64,000 bases of DNA from Flavobacteriales bacterium UBA7666 (GCA_002483265.1 DLHO01000007.1:41773-105772), one strand, 5' to 3'. Positions 7,126-16,689 are shown, counted from the stretch's first letter. Translations and numbers: made by a program. The notes: a model not told the origin generated them from the sequence alone.

Positions 7126-8118
7126 ATGGCAATTTTAGATTTTCAAAAACCTGACAAGGTAATTATGATCCAGTCGGACGAGCGTAAAGGACAATTTGAG
7201 TTCCGCCCGCTTGAGCCAGGATATGGGATCACTGTAGGAAACGCATTGCGTCGTATCTTACTTTCTTCATTGGAAGGTTATGCTATTTCTTCAGTGCGTA
7301 TCGAGGGTGTAGACCACGAGTTCGCAACGTTGAAAGGTGTGGTTGAAGACGTTACTGAAATCGTATTGAACTTGAAACAAGTTCGCTTCAAACAACAAAT
7401 CGAAGGAACGGATAATGAAACAGTTGTTGTTTCTATTTCAGGACAAGATAAATTGACTGCAGGTGATTTAGGTAAATTCACATCTGGATTTCAGGTGTTG
7501 AACCCGGATTTGGTGATTTGTAACATGGAAAGCTCTGTTAAATTAGAGATGGAATTGACAATCATTAAAGGACGTGGTTACCTTCCTGCTGAGGAAAACA
7601 AAACAGGTAACTCACCGTTTGGAACGATTTTTATCGATTCAATTTTCACTCCGGTTGTAAATGTGAAATTCACAGTTGAAAACTACCGTGTAGAGCAAAA
7701 AACGGATTACGAGAAATTGGTTTTGGAATTGACCACTGATGGTTCAATTCATCCGAAAGATGCTTTGAAAGAAGCAGCTAAAATCTTGATCCATCACTTC
7801 ATGTTGTTCTCAGATGAGCGTATCACTTTAGATAGTGAAGTGAAATCTGAAACAGAAGAGTTTGATGAGACATCTTTGCATATGCGTCAATTGTTGAAAA
7901 CAAAATTAGTAGATATGGACCTTTCAGTTCGTGCTCTTAATTGTTTGAAAGCAGCAGACGTTGAAACATTGGGGGATCTTGTTTCTTACAACAAGAATGA
8001 CTTATTGAAGTTCCGTAATTTCGGTAAAAAATCCTTAACTGAGTTGGAAGACTTAGTAGATTCAAAAGGATTGAACTTCGGTATGAATGTAGCTAAATAC
8101 AAATTAGATAAAGACTAG
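7126..8118 (+). CDS. rpoA: RNA polymerase alpha subunit
   Basis: RpoA dimerizes to start polymerase assembly and contacts upstream DNA and activators. The 330-residue protein has the N-terminal dimerization domain (about 1-230) with LEPGYGITVGNALRRILLSSLEGYA. After a linker, the C-terminal domain (about 250-330) shows VRALNCLKAADVETLGDLV and FGKKSLTELE. Length and domains are normal. The spacers before and after it are both structured. Confidence 0.98.
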   Translation: MAILDFQKPDKVIMIQSDERKGQFEFRPLEPGYGITVGNALRRILLSSLEGYAISSVRIEGVDHEFATLKGVVEDVTEIVLNLKQVRFKQQIEGTDNETVVVSISGQDKLTAGDLGKFTSGFQVLNPDLVICNMESSVKLEMELTIIKGRGYLPAEENKTGNSPFGTIFIDSIFTPVVNVKFTVENYRVEQKTDYEKLVLELTTDGSIHPKDALKEAAKILIHHFMLFSDERITLDSEVKSETEEFDETSLHMRQLLKTKLVDMDLSVRALNCLKAADVETLGDLVSYNKNDLLKFRNFGKKSLTELEDLVDSKGLNFGMNVAKYKLDKD

Positions 8119-8142
8119 TATCGCAAATTAAAATTAATAATG

Positions 8143-8198
8143 TCGTAATAGGTGGCTGAGACGAGGCGATAACAGTCCTAGCTAACCGTTACTTACGA
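8143..8198 (+). promoter_or_regulatory. Structured spacer before rplQ
   Basis: TCGTAA (8143-8148) pairs perfectly with TTACGA (8193-8198). Inside, GGT (8151-8153) can pair with ACC (8185-8187), GCT (8155-8157) with AGC (8180-8182) and GAC (8160-8162) with GTC (8175-8177), leaving a twelve-base apical loop. The inner helices are short, so the fold is less certain than that before rpoA. Position suggests control of rplQ. Confidence 0.45.
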
Positions 8199-8209
8199 AA
8201 TTCAAAGTT

Positions 8210-8809
8210 ATGAGACACGGAAAAAAACACAACCATCTCGGTAGAAAAACAGCTCACAGACACGCAATGTTGTCTAACATGGCTTGTTCATTAATCGAGC
8301 ACAAAAGAATTTCTACAACAATCGCTAAAGCAAAAGCTTTACGTGTATACGTAGAACCGATTTTAACAAAATCAAAAGACGATACAACTCACAACCGTCG
8401 TACAACTTTCTCTTACTTGAAAAGTAAAGAAGCGGTGACTGAATTGTTCCGTACAATTGCTCCGAAAATTGCTGATCGTCCAGGGGGATACACTCGTATC
8501 ATCCGTACAGGTTACCGTTTAGGAGATAACGCGGAAATGTGTTTGATCGAGTTGGTTGATTTCAACGAAGTTTACACTTCTGGTGAGAAGAAAACAACAA
8601 CACGTCGTTCTCGTCGTGGTGGATCAACTGCAACTAAGAAAACTGATGCGGCTCCTGCTGCAGAGGTTGCTGAAGAAGCAGTGGTTGTAGAAGAAACTCC
8701 GGTAGCGGAAGTTGTTGAAGAAGTGAAAACAGAAGAAGTTGCTCCAGAGGCAGCAGCTCCAACTGAAGAAGCAGATTCAACTGAAGAAGAAAAAAAGGAT
8801 GAAGAGTAA
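8210..8809 (+). CDS. rplQ: 50S ribosomal protein L17 with acidic C-terminal tail
   Basis: L17 lies near the peptide exit. The first 120-130 residues are a normal L17 (MRHGKKHNHLGRKTAHRHAM, then TIAKAKALRVYVEPI, then RIIRTGYRLGDNAEMCLIEL). About 70 further residues follow. They begin with a basic patch (TTTRRSRRGG) and continue as a low-complexity tail rich in Ala, Val and Glu, ending EEEKKDEE. Such tails occur on L17 in Bacteroidota. A rho-independent terminator follows. Confidence 0.97.
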   Translation: MRHGKKHNHLGRKTAHRHAMLSNMACSLIEHKRISTTIAKAKALRVYVEPILTKSKDDTTHNRRTTFSYLKSKEAVTELFRTIAPKIADRPGGYTRIIRTGYRLGDNAEMCLIELVDFNEVYTSGEKKTTTRRSRRGGSTATKKTDAAPAAEVAEEAVVVEETPVAEVVEEVKTEEVAPEAAAPTEEADSTEEEKKDEE

Positions 8810-8833
8810 GATTTTTTATCTCTTAAAATAAAG

Positions 8834-8869
8834 AAAAGGGTATCCATTTATTAACGGATGCCCTTTTTT
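8834..8869 (+). terminator. Rho-independent terminator of the ribosomal operon
   Basis: AAAAGGGTATCC pairs with GGATGCCCTTTT (one G-T pair) around a ten-base loop and ends in six T. It lies 25 bases after the rplQ stop. Confidence 0.88.
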
Positions 8870-8881
8870 ATGAACTATACT

Positions 8882-8911
8882 TTTGAAGTTGAAATAGAAA
8901 TTCTAATTTTG
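8882..8911 (+). promoter_or_regulatory. Predicted carA-eno promoter
   Basis: TTTG (8882-8885) and TAATTTTG (8904-8911), separated by 18 bases, match the Bacteroidota -33 and -7 elements. The -7 box ends 17 bases before the carA ATG. It lies right after the ribosomal terminator, as expected for a new transcription unit. Confidence 0.65.
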
Positions 8912-8928
8912 CAAAAACATTTTAGTAT

Positions 8929-10032
8929 ATGGAAGAACGCAAGCCTGCGCTCCTGGTCCTAGAAGACGGAACAGTATTTTATGGCAAAGCAACCGGAAAG
9001 ATTGGTACAACAACCGGAGAAATTGCCTTTAACACGGGAATGACCGGTTATCAAGAAGTATTTACTGATCCTTCTTATTATGGGCAAATACTAGTTATGA
9101 CGACGTCCCACATTGGTAATTACGGTGTAAATCCGCTAGAGGTTGAGTCCGAATCGGTGAAAATCGCAGGATTGGTTACCAAAAAATTTGCTAACAACTT
9201 CTCAAGAGCTTCGGGAGTATCCAATCTGCAAGATTACTTGATCGATAATGACAAAGTAGGGATTACAGATATTGATACACGATCTTTGGTTCGTCACATT
9301 CGTCATAAAGGTGCAATGAATGCCATTATTTCTTCTGAGATTTTGGATGAGAAAGCACTTCAGAAACAAGTAAAGGAAGTTCCATCAATGGATGGCTTGG
9401 AATTGTCTTCAAAAGTAGCTACAAAGACTGCTTATGAAGTCGGTGATTCGAATAGCTCTTTACGGGTTGCTTTGCTTGACTTTGGTGTGAAAAAGAATAT
9501 TGTACGCTGTCTGACTGATAGAGGTTGTTTGGTAAAAGTATTCCCAATGGATGCTTCGATGGAAGAGTTGAAAGCATTTAAACCGGATGGATACCTTTTA
9601 TCAAATGGTCCAGGAGATCCATCGGCAATGCCAAATGAGATCGCTCTTGTAAAAGAATTGGTAGAAGTCGGAACTCCAATATTTGGAATTTGCCTTGGAC
9701 ATCAGATCTTAGGTTTAAGCCAAGGATTGAAAACTGAGAAGATGTTCAACGGACATCGTGGAATCAATCATCCGGTAATGAACTTAATAACCGGAAAAGG
9801 AGAGATTACTTCACAAAATCACGGATTTGTAATAGCGAAAGAAAGTGTTCAGTCAAATCCTCGCATTAAGGTTACTCACGAACACTTGAATGATCAAACA
9901 ATTGCAGGTATTATGTTGACGGATAAACCTGTTTTTTCGGTACAATACCATCCGGAAGCATCTGCCGGACCACATGATTCCCGATATTTATTCGATCAAT
10001 TTATTTCCAATATGAAACTAGCGAAGCACTGA
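8929..10032 (+). CDS. carA: Carbamoyl phosphate synthase small subunit
   Basis: CarA hydrolyses glutamine and passes ammonia to CarB to make carbamoyl phosphate for arginine and pyrimidine synthesis. The 367-residue protein has the N-terminal small-chain domain (about 1-150, EDGTVFYGKATG and FNTGMTGYQEVFTDPSY). A class I glutamine amidotransferase domain follows, with nucleophile Cys255 in GICLGHQ and His341/Glu343 in QYHPEA. It is complete. carB is not in the window. eno follows after 20 bases and is probably co-transcribed. Confidence 0.97.
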   Translation: MEERKPALLVLEDGTVFYGKATGKIGTTTGEIAFNTGMTGYQEVFTDPSYYGQILVMTTSHIGNYGVNPLEVESESVKIAGLVTKKFANNFSRASGVSNLQDYLIDNDKVGITDIDTRSLVRHIRHKGAMNAIISSEILDEKALQKQVKEVPSMDGLELSSKVATKTAYEVGDSNSSLRVALLDFGVKKNIVRCLTDRGCLVKVFPMDASMEELKAFKPDGYLLSNGPGDPSAMPNEIALVKELVEVGTPIFGICLGHQILGLSQGLKTEKMFNGHRGINHPVMNLITGKGEITSQNHGFVIAKESVQSNPRIKVTHEHLNDQTIAGIMLTDKPVFSVQYHPEASAGPHDSRYLFDQFISNMKLAKH

Positions 10033-10052
10033 GCTTCTAAATAAATCAACAC

Positions 10053-11336
10053 ATGAGTTATATCGCACGCATTGTCGGAAGACAAGTTTTAGATTCAAGA
10101 GGTAATCCAACGGTAGAAGTGGATGTTTACACAACAAATGGTGCAGTAGGAAGAGCTGCTGTTCCTTCAGGAGCTTCAACAGGGATTCATGAAGCTGTTG
10201 AATTGCGCGATGGGGATAAATCCATTTATCTTGGGAAAGGAGTTCTGAAAGCGGTTGAGAATGTAAATACAATCATTGCTGAAGAATTGCTTGGTATGGA
10301 TATTTTCGATCAGAAACTGATTGATCGTGTTTTGGTAGAATTGGATGGTACTCCAAACAAATCGAAGTTAGGAGCAAATGCTATTTTAGGAACGTCATTG
10401 GCAGTAGCTAAAGCTGCAGCACAAGAAGCAGGTTTAAGCTTGTTTAAATATGTTGGTGGAGTTGGCGCAACTACCATGCCCGTTCCGATGATGAATATTT
10501 TGAATGGTGGATCTCATGCGGATAATCTGATCGATGTTCAGGAATTTATGGTAATGCCATTCGGAGCATCCTCTTTTTCAGAAGGATTACGTTGGGGAAC
10601 TGAAATATTTCATCACCTGAAATCTGTTCTGAAAGAGAAAGGAATGTCAACAAACGTTGGAGACGAAGGAGGTTTTGCACCAAACCTTGGATCCAATGAA
10701 GAAGCGATTCAGGTAGTGATGCAAGCAATTGAAAAAGCTGGATTTAAACCCGGACATGATGTGCACATTGCTTTGGATGCTGCATCTTCTGAATTTTACA
10801 ATGCAGAAAAAGGATTGTACTTGTTTGAATCTACCGGAGAAGCTCGTACTTCTTCTGAAATGGTTGATTTTTGGGCAGATTGGTGTAAGAAATATCCAAT
10901 CGTATCCATTGAAGACGGCTTAGCAGAAGACGATTGGGCTGGTTGGAAAGAAGCAACAGATAAACTTGGTAATAAAGTTCAGTTAGTAGGAGATGATTTG
11001 TTCGTAACAAACACAAAACGTCTGTTACAAGGAATTGAACAAGGAATTGCCAATTCGATTTTGGTTAAAGTAAACCAGATCGGTTCCTTAAGTGAGACAA
11101 TTGAAGCCGTTCAGATGGCAACCAGAAATAGTTATACTTCCGTTATGTCTCACCGAAGTGGTGAAACAGAAGATAATACGATCGCAGATTTAGCGGTTGC
11201 TTTGAACTGTGGACAAATCAAAACAGGTTCTGCATCCAGAAGTGATCGAATGGCAAAATACAATCAATTACTTCGTATAGAAGAAGAATTGGGAGAAACA
11301 GCATATTATCCGGGGAAAAATTTCCGGTTTTTATAA
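10053..11336 (+). CDS. eno: Enolase (phosphopyruvate hydratase)
   Basis: Enolase interconverts 2-phosphoglycerate and phosphoenolpyruvate. The 427-residue protein is full length, with RQVLDSRGNPTVEVDV, the GAST substrate loop in VPSGASTG and metal ligands in the LDAASSEF, IEDGL and VGDDLFVTN segments. The signature ILVKVNQIGSL and SHRSGETEDN are also present. It forms a unit with carA and ends at a strong terminator. Confidence 0.98.
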   Translation: MSYIARIVGRQVLDSRGNPTVEVDVYTTNGAVGRAAVPSGASTGIHEAVELRDGDKSIYLGKGVLKAVENVNTIIAEELLGMDIFDQKLIDRVLVELDGTPNKSKLGANAILGTSLAVAKAAAQEAGLSLFKYVGGVGATTMPVPMMNILNGGSHADNLIDVQEFMVMPFGASSFSEGLRWGTEIFHHLKSVLKEKGMSTNVGDEGGFAPNLGSNEEAIQVVMQAIEKAGFKPGHDVHIALDAASSEFYNAEKGLYLFESTGEARTSSEMVDFWADWCKKYPIVSIEDGLAEDDWAGWKEATDKLGNKVQLVGDDLFVTNTKRLLQGIEQGIANSILVKVNQIGSLSETIEAVQMATRNSYTSVMSHRSGETEDNTIADLAVALNCGQIKTGSASRSDRMAKYNQLLRIEEELGETAYYPGKNFRFL

Positions 11337-11354
11337 TAAGAATTAGTGGAAAGT

Positions 11355-11382
11355 AAAGGGGAGCTCAGGCTCCCCTTTTTTT
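11355..11382 (+). terminator. Rho-independent terminator after eno
   Basis: AAAGGGGAGC and GCTCCCCTTT form a perfect stem around a TCAG loop, followed by seven T. It closes the carA-eno unit. The next 229 bases up to 11611 hold no gene that I can support. Confidence 0.93.
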
Positions 11383-11611
11383 GTTCGTTCATATCCGGGT
11401 TTTGGATAATCGCTTAAAGGTTCTGATAAAAGATAGTTATCTTATCGCCGGGAATTCAAATGGAACTTAATAATCAGTTCATAAGGTGAAAAAACCGCTT
11501 GATTTTCTTAAGATAAATTAATTTTTAACAAAATGTTTAAAAGTGGTGTGTTTTTATGAATAGAAAGCAACCAAATTGTTTTTAAACCGTTTAGAAATCA
11601 AAGTACTAATT

Positions 11612-11971
11612 ATGAAGAATTTAATACTAGGTTTAGTTTTTGCTATGGGATCCTTTTTTGGGTATACACAAACCACTTCTCCTCAGACTAATACACCTGC
11701 TTTTTTTGCACAATGTATGGTGAATGTGAACAATCAAAATGACTTAACAACATTGGAAAATCAATTGCGTGCAATACCTTATGTTAAGGTAGTTCGAGTT
11801 GATATTCCAACACATAGATTGTTTTTAGTTACAAAAGACCTTAATTCTTTTACAGCAGCTGAATTTGCATCATGGATGGGAACTTATTCTTCATCTTTTA
11901 GCTGCCTTCAAATTGGTTTACAAGGAGTAGATCCGATTAATCCATATCCATTTACTAATTGTTCAAACTAA
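11612..11971 (+). CDS. Small secreted protein, unknown function
   Basis: The chosen start, ATG 11612, gives a 119-residue protein that begins directly with a signal peptide (MKNLILGLVFAMGSFFGYTQ). An ATG-like start 36 bases upstream would put charged residues before it. After the signal comes one small domain (about residues 30-95). Its alternating pattern, MVNVNNQNDLTTLENQLRAI then VKVVRVDIPTHRLFLVTK then a helix, resembles a ferredoxin-like or HMA-like fold without a metal-binding CxxC. It ends five bases before the next gene, so the two are probably one unit. I do not recognise a named family. Confidence 0.7.
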   Translation: MKNLILGLVFAMGSFFGYTQTTSPQTNTPAFFAQCMVNVNNQNDLTTLENQLRAIPYVKVVRVDIPTHRLFLVTKDLNSFTAAEFASWMGTYSSSFSCLQIGLQGVDPINPYPFTNCSN

Positions 11972-11976
11972 CAACA

Positions 11977-14577
11977 ATGAAAGCACTTTTATATTCTTTA
12001 TTATTGTTTTGTTCATTTGGAATTTGGGCTCAACAATCACCCGTTAACTGTAATTTAGCTATTCCTGGATGTGCAACACCATCGTTTCCTATAACTGGTA
12101 CACAACCAGCTTATAACACGGTGGATTTTACATCCGGATCGGTTTCTAATCCGTCCTCTAACCCGAATGGTTCGCCAGGGAATTCCGGTTGTCTATTGTC
12201 GGGTGAAACAGTTTCTACATTTATCACCATTAATGTAGTATCAAATGGAACATTGGCTTGGTCAATGATTGGTACTCAAGGTGGATGTTTCGATTGGATC
12301 ATGTGGCCAAATAACTCCGGTAATGCTTGTGCAGGAATTAATGGAAATACATTAAGTCCCGTTTCATGTAACTGGAATGGTTCATGTAATGGTAATACCG
12401 GTATGGCTCCTCCGGGAAACCTTCCTGCTGGTGGGTCTCAATCGAGTTATGAGAATCCATTGACTGTTACTGCTGGTCAATCATTTATCTTGTGTTTATC
12501 GAACTACAGTTTCACGAATCAAAATGTCAATTTGAACTTCTTTGGTACTGCTCAAGTTGTATGTGGTGTTTCTGCAGCAGATCAAACAATTTGTTTGGGG
12601 AATTCAACATCAGTAACTATTGCTACTCCAGGATATACAAATCCTAGTTTTAACTGGTTAGTGACAACAGCAGTGGCAAATCCTTCAGCTGGAACAACAA
12701 CAGTTAATCCAACAGTCACAACTACCTATTCCGTAGAGGTTACTCAACCTGCAATGGGAACAACTCCTGCGCTGGTTGATACGGCAACTTTTACAATTAC
12801 AGTTGTAAATCCTCCGGCACCAAATGCAGGGCCAAACCAAACAGTATGTCTTGGACAAGTGATTCACTTGACAGGAAGTGTAGGTAGTCCTACAAATACT
12901 GCAAACTGGCAAGCAATTGTACCAACAGGTTTGACACCTGCTGCAACGGCATCTTTCTCTCCGAACTTTAGTTCAATGAATCCTAATGTTACGGTAAATC
13001 AACCGGGAGTATATAAATTTGTATTAAGAGAAACAAGTACCATTTGTGGGATTATTAGAGATACAGTTGTGGTTACTGTTTCACAGTTACAAATTACAGC
13101 TGCAACTACAAATCCTATTTGTAATGGTTCAGGTGATGGTACAATTACAATTACAAGTGTAGGAGCAAGTGAATATAGTTTCAATAATGGGGTAACATGG
13201 CAAGCATCAAATACGATGGGTGGTTTTGCAGCAGGAACATACACTGTTTGTGCAAGAAACACTTTAGGATGTCAGAAATGTACAACAGCTACTTTGACAA
13301 ATCCACCTGCAATTGTGATGACGGTTTCCAATGATACATTGATTTGTCAAAATGGTACAGCATCTATTTGGGCTTCTGCTGTTGGAGGTGCTACGTATTC
13401 ATATCATTGGGATCATAGCCCGGCATTAGTTTCAGCAACACAGGTAAGTCCTTTGGTAAACGGATATTATCCGGTTCAGGCTGAAAGTGACTTGGGTTGC
13501 TGGTCAAACATGGATTCGATCTATGTAACGGTTCGTTCTCCGCTTTCTGCGATTATGTCTCCGGATGTGTTTACTTGCCCGGGATATGAAGATTCCTTAA
13601 TGATTTCTGCTTCCGGTGGTATTGGTGCGCCATATACATTTACTTGGTCAACAGGTCAAACAGATACAGGTGCTGAAAGTCAATTAAATGACTCGCCATT
13701 GATAACAACTACTTATAGTGTAACGATTAATGATGGGTGTGAAACCACACCGATAACATTATCAGGAATGATCAATGCCCTTCCTGTTCCTGTTCCTCAG
13801 ATTTTAATTGACGAGCCTGTTCAATGTGAACCCGCTGTATTTACGCTGTATAATCCAGATTCCATAAATACAATGAGTTCTATTTGGAGAATCAGTAACG
13901 GAGATGAATTTATGGATGTAGATTCCTTAGTTAGTTCTTCCACTATGAACGGAACATATAACGTACAATTAATTGTTACTTCTCTGGACGGATGTATAGA
14001 TTCTACAACATTCACTGATACGTTGTTAGTTATGCAGACTCCTGTTGCAGACTTTAAATGGAGTCCGGATCCGATAACTATGTTTAATACACAGGTATTA
14101 TTTACAGAGTACTCTTTATATGCGAATACATACGAATGGAGTTTCCCCGGAGCATCACCGAATTCATCTACTAATGAAGATCAAACGGTTATGTATCCTG
14201 ACGGGCAAACCGGAACATACTATGTTACTTTAATTGCCACATCTTATTTGGGTTGTAAGGATACCATTACAAAAGAAGTGGTGATCTTACCGGAAGTAAT
14301 TATTTATGCTCCAAATACATTCACACCGGATGGAGATGAATTCAATCAAACTTGGAGAATTCACATTGAAGGAGTAGATGAATTTGATTTTGATCTTCAA
14401 GTTTATAATAGATGGGGTGAGATTATTTGGGAATCACATGACGTAAACGCTGCATGGGATGGAACTTATAATGGAGAACCTGTTCCACAAGGAACTTATA
14501 CATGGGTAATCCGGACACGAGAAATCATTTCCGACAAAAAATATGTTTGGAATGGAACTATAAATCTTATCAAGTAA
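11977..14577 (+). CDS. Cell-surface protein with PKD repeats and T9SS type B sorting domain
   Basis: The 866-residue product starts MKALLYSLLLFCSFGIWAQ, a signal peptide, at ATG 11977. A cysteine-containing N-terminal domain (about 20-200) is followed by Ig/PKD-like beta repeats, including VADFKWSPDP and TYEWSFPGASPNSS. The last 90 or so residues (YAPNTFTPDGDEFNQTW, then LQVYNRWGEIIWES and WDGTYNGEPVPQGTYTW) are the gliding-motility-associated C-terminal domain. That domain sends proteins out by type IX secretion and to the cell surface. Function beyond surface display is unknown. A terminator follows. Confidence 0.88.
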   Translation: MKALLYSLLLFCSFGIWAQQSPVNCNLAIPGCATPSFPITGTQPAYNTVDFTSGSVSNPSSNPNGSPGNSGCLLSGETVSTFITINVVSNGTLAWSMIGTQGGCFDWIMWPNNSGNACAGINGNTLSPVSCNWNGSCNGNTGMAPPGNLPAGGSQSSYENPLTVTAGQSFILCLSNYSFTNQNVNLNFFGTAQVVCGVSAADQTICLGNSTSVTIATPGYTNPSFNWLVTTAVANPSAGTTTVNPTVTTTYSVEVTQPAMGTTPALVDTATFTITVVNPPAPNAGPNQTVCLGQVIHLTGSVGSPTNTANWQAIVPTGLTPAATASFSPNFSSMNPNVTVNQPGVYKFVLRETSTICGIIRDTVVVTVSQLQITAATTNPICNGSGDGTITITSVGASEYSFNNGVTWQASNTMGGFAAGTYTVCARNTLGCQKCTTATLTNPPAIVMTVSNDTLICQNGTASIWASAVGGATYSYHWDHSPALVSATQVSPLVNGYYPVQAESDLGCWSNMDSIYVTVRSPLSAIMSPDVFTCPGYEDSLMISASGGIGAPYTFTWSTGQTDTGAESQLNDSPLITTTYSVTINDGCETTPITLSGMINALPVPVPQILIDEPVQCEPAVFTLYNPDSINTMSSIWRISNGDEFMDVDSLVSSSTMNGTYNVQLIVTSLDGCIDSTTFTDTLLVMQTPVADFKWSPDPITMFNTQVLFTEYSLYANTYEWSFPGASPNSSTNEDQTVMYPDGQTGTYYVTLIATSYLGCKDTITKEVVILPEVIIYAPNTFTPDGDEFNQTWRIHIEGVDEFDFDLQVYNRWGEIIWESHDVNAAWDGTYNGEPVPQGTYTWVIRTREIISDKKYVWNGTINLIK

Positions 14578-14597
14578 TTGATAATTGATCCGAATGA

Positions 14598-14636
14598 TAA
14601 GGGGCTGTTTGAATTTCAAATAGCCCCTTATTGTTT
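14598..14636 (+). terminator. Terminator after the T9SS type B gene
   Basis: TAAGGGGCT and AGCCCCTTA pair around an inner TTTG/CAAA extension and are followed by TTGTTTT. It lies 20 bases after the stop at 14577. Confidence 0.85.
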
Positions 14637-14655
14637 TATATAACATCAGATTTCT

Positions 14656-14663
14656 TAATTTCG
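14656..14663 (+). promoter_or_regulatory. Possible hutU promoter (-7 box)
   Basis: TAATTTCG differs from TAnnTTTG at one base and is followed by C. It sits 18 bases before the hutU ATG and just after a terminator. The -33 element is not clear. Confidence 0.4.
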
Positions 14664-14681
14664 CAGTATAAGCGATACTTT

Positions 14682-16679
14682 ATGAGTTTGAACGAATTTC
14701 AAAACGAACTAACAACAGGAATTCCTGCAATTCTTCCTTCAAAGAAAGAATACGAAACTGCTATTAATCATGCACCAAAGCGTAAAGAAATCCTTTCGCC
14801 GGAGGAGAAAATATTGGCGTTAAAAAATGCCTTACGCTATTTTCCCAAAGATCAGCATGCTGAACTTGCACAGGAGTTTTCTGATGAGTTAGAAAAGCAC
14901 GGGCGAATTTATATGTACCGCTTTAGACCTGATTACAGGATGTATGCTCGCCCAATTAGCGAGTATCCGGGGAAATCGTTACAGGCGAAGGCAATTATGT
15001 TGATGATTCAGAATAATCTGGATTATGCTGTTGCCCAACATCCGCATGAATTGATTACTTATGGTGGAAATGGTGCTGTTTTTCAGAATTGGATTCAGTA
15101 TCGTTTAACAATGAAGTATTTGTCCGAAATGGAAGACGATCAAACATTGGTGATGTATTCAGGTCATCCACTTGGACTTTTTCCTTCGCATAAAGATGCT
15201 CCCAGAGTTGTAGTAACCAATGGAATGATGATCCCTAATTATTCGAAACCGGATGATTGGGAGAAATTCAACGCATTAGGTGTTACTCAATATGGCCAGA
15301 TGACAGCCGGCTCGTATATGTATATTGGACCACAAGGAATTGTGCATGGAACCACTATTACAGTTCTCAACGGATTCAGAAAAATCAAGAAAGAACCTCA
15401 AGGTTCACTGTTTGTTACTTCCGGTTTGGGAGGAATGAGTGGAGCTCAACCCAAAGCAGGAACTATTGCAGGTTGTGTTACCGTTTGTGCAGAAGTAAAT
15501 CCTAAAATCACGCGAATTCGTCACGAACAAGGATGGGTACATGAAGTTTATGAAAACTTGGATGAGTTGGTGAAAAGAGTTCGTGAAGCACAAGCGAATA
15601 AGGAAGCAGTATCTATTGCTTATTTAGGGAATGTGGTAGACGTCTGGGAAAAATTTGACACAGAAAATTTGCATATTGATCTGGGTTCAGATCAAACTTC
15701 TCTTCACAATCCGTGGGCAGGTGGCTACTATCCTGTGGGAATTGATTTTGAAGCTGCGAATAAATTAATGGCATCTAATCCGGAAGAGTTTAAATCAAAA
15801 GTTCAAACCACACTTGTGAGACACGCTAATGCGATCAATGCGCATACTGCGAAAGGAACCTATTTCTTTGATTATGGAAATGCATTCTTATTGGAAGCAT
15901 CGCGTGCAGGAGCAGATGTAATGGCTGAGAATAAGATCGATTTCAAATATCCTTCTTATGTTCAGGATATTATGGGGCCTATGTGCTTCGATTACGGTTT
16001 CGGACCATTTCGTTGGGTTTGTGCTTCCGGAAATGCGGGAGATCTGGAAAAAACAGATGCAATTGCTTGTGCTGTTTTGGAAGAAATGAAACAGCACAGC
16101 CCGGAAGAGATCCAGCAGCAAATGGCGGATAATATTCAATGGATTAAAGGTGCTCAGGAAAATAAGCTGGTAGTTGGTTCTCAAGCACGTATTCTATATG
16201 CTGATGCCGAAGGTAGAATGAAGATCGCAGCTGCTTTTAACGAAGCAATTTCAAAAGGAATTATCGGTCCGGTGGTACTTGGTCGTGATCATCATGATGT
16301 TTCGGGAACAGATTCTCCTTATCGGGAAACTTCTAATATTTATGATGGTTCACGTTTCACAGCTGATATGGCAATCCAAAATGTAATCGGAGATTCTTTC
16401 CGTGGAGCAACCTGGGTTTCCATTCATAATGGTGGTGGAGTAGGCTGGGGAGAAGTAATCAACGGAGGTTTCGGAATGCTATTGGACGGTTCTGAGGATG
16501 CATCAAGAAAATTGAAATCGATGCTTCATTGGGATGTCAATAATGGAATTGCACGAAGAAACTGGGCACGAAATGAAGGTGCTATTTTTGCAATTAAGCG
16601 AGCTATGGAAGCCGAACCAAAGTTAAAGGTGACAATTCCTGAATTGGTAGATGAAGAGCTTTTGAAGAGTCTTAAATAA
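14682..16679 (+). CDS. hutU: Urocanate hydratase
   Basis: Urocanase adds water to urocanate to give imidazolone propionate, the second step of histidine breakdown, using NAD+ as an electrophile. ATG 14682 (MSLNEFQNEL) gives 665 residues. An earlier in-frame start would lie inside the terminator. The signature GLGGMSGAQPKA stands at residues 248-259, and the conserved Cys region FRWVCASGNAGDLE is present. It is longer than the roughly 550-residue proteobacterial enzyme, as in other Bacteroidota. hutH, hutI and hutG are not nearby. Confidence 0.95.
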   Translation: MSLNEFQNELTTGIPAILPSKKEYETAINHAPKRKEILSPEEKILALKNALRYFPKDQHAELAQEFSDELEKHGRIYMYRFRPDYRMYARPISEYPGKSLQAKAIMLMIQNNLDYAVAQHPHELITYGGNGAVFQNWIQYRLTMKYLSEMEDDQTLVMYSGHPLGLFPSHKDAPRVVVTNGMMIPNYSKPDDWEKFNALGVTQYGQMTAGSYMYIGPQGIVHGTTITVLNGFRKIKKEPQGSLFVTSGLGGMSGAQPKAGTIAGCVTVCAEVNPKITRIRHEQGWVHEVYENLDELVKRVREAQANKEAVSIAYLGNVVDVWEKFDTENLHIDLGSDQTSLHNPWAGGYYPVGIDFEAANKLMASNPEEFKSKVQTTLVRHANAINAHTAKGTYFFDYGNAFLLEASRAGADVMAENKIDFKYPSYVQDIMGPMCFDYGFGPFRWVCASGNAGDLEKTDAIACAVLEEMKQHSPEEIQQQMADNIQWIKGAQENKLVVGSQARILYADAEGRMKIAAAFNEAISKGIIGPVVLGRDHHDVSGTDSPYRETSNIYDGSRFTADMAIQNVIGDSFRGATWVSIHNGGGVGWGEVINGGFGMLLDGSEDASRKLKSMLHWDVNNGIARRNWARNEGAIFAIKRAMEAEPKLKVTIPELVDEELLKSLK

Positions 16680-16689
16680 GTGAAAAGTG

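Noticed and set aside
8572..8847. Minus-strand frame rich in Ser, Thr and Val
   Set aside because: It is the antisense of the low-complexity L17 tail; no independent support.
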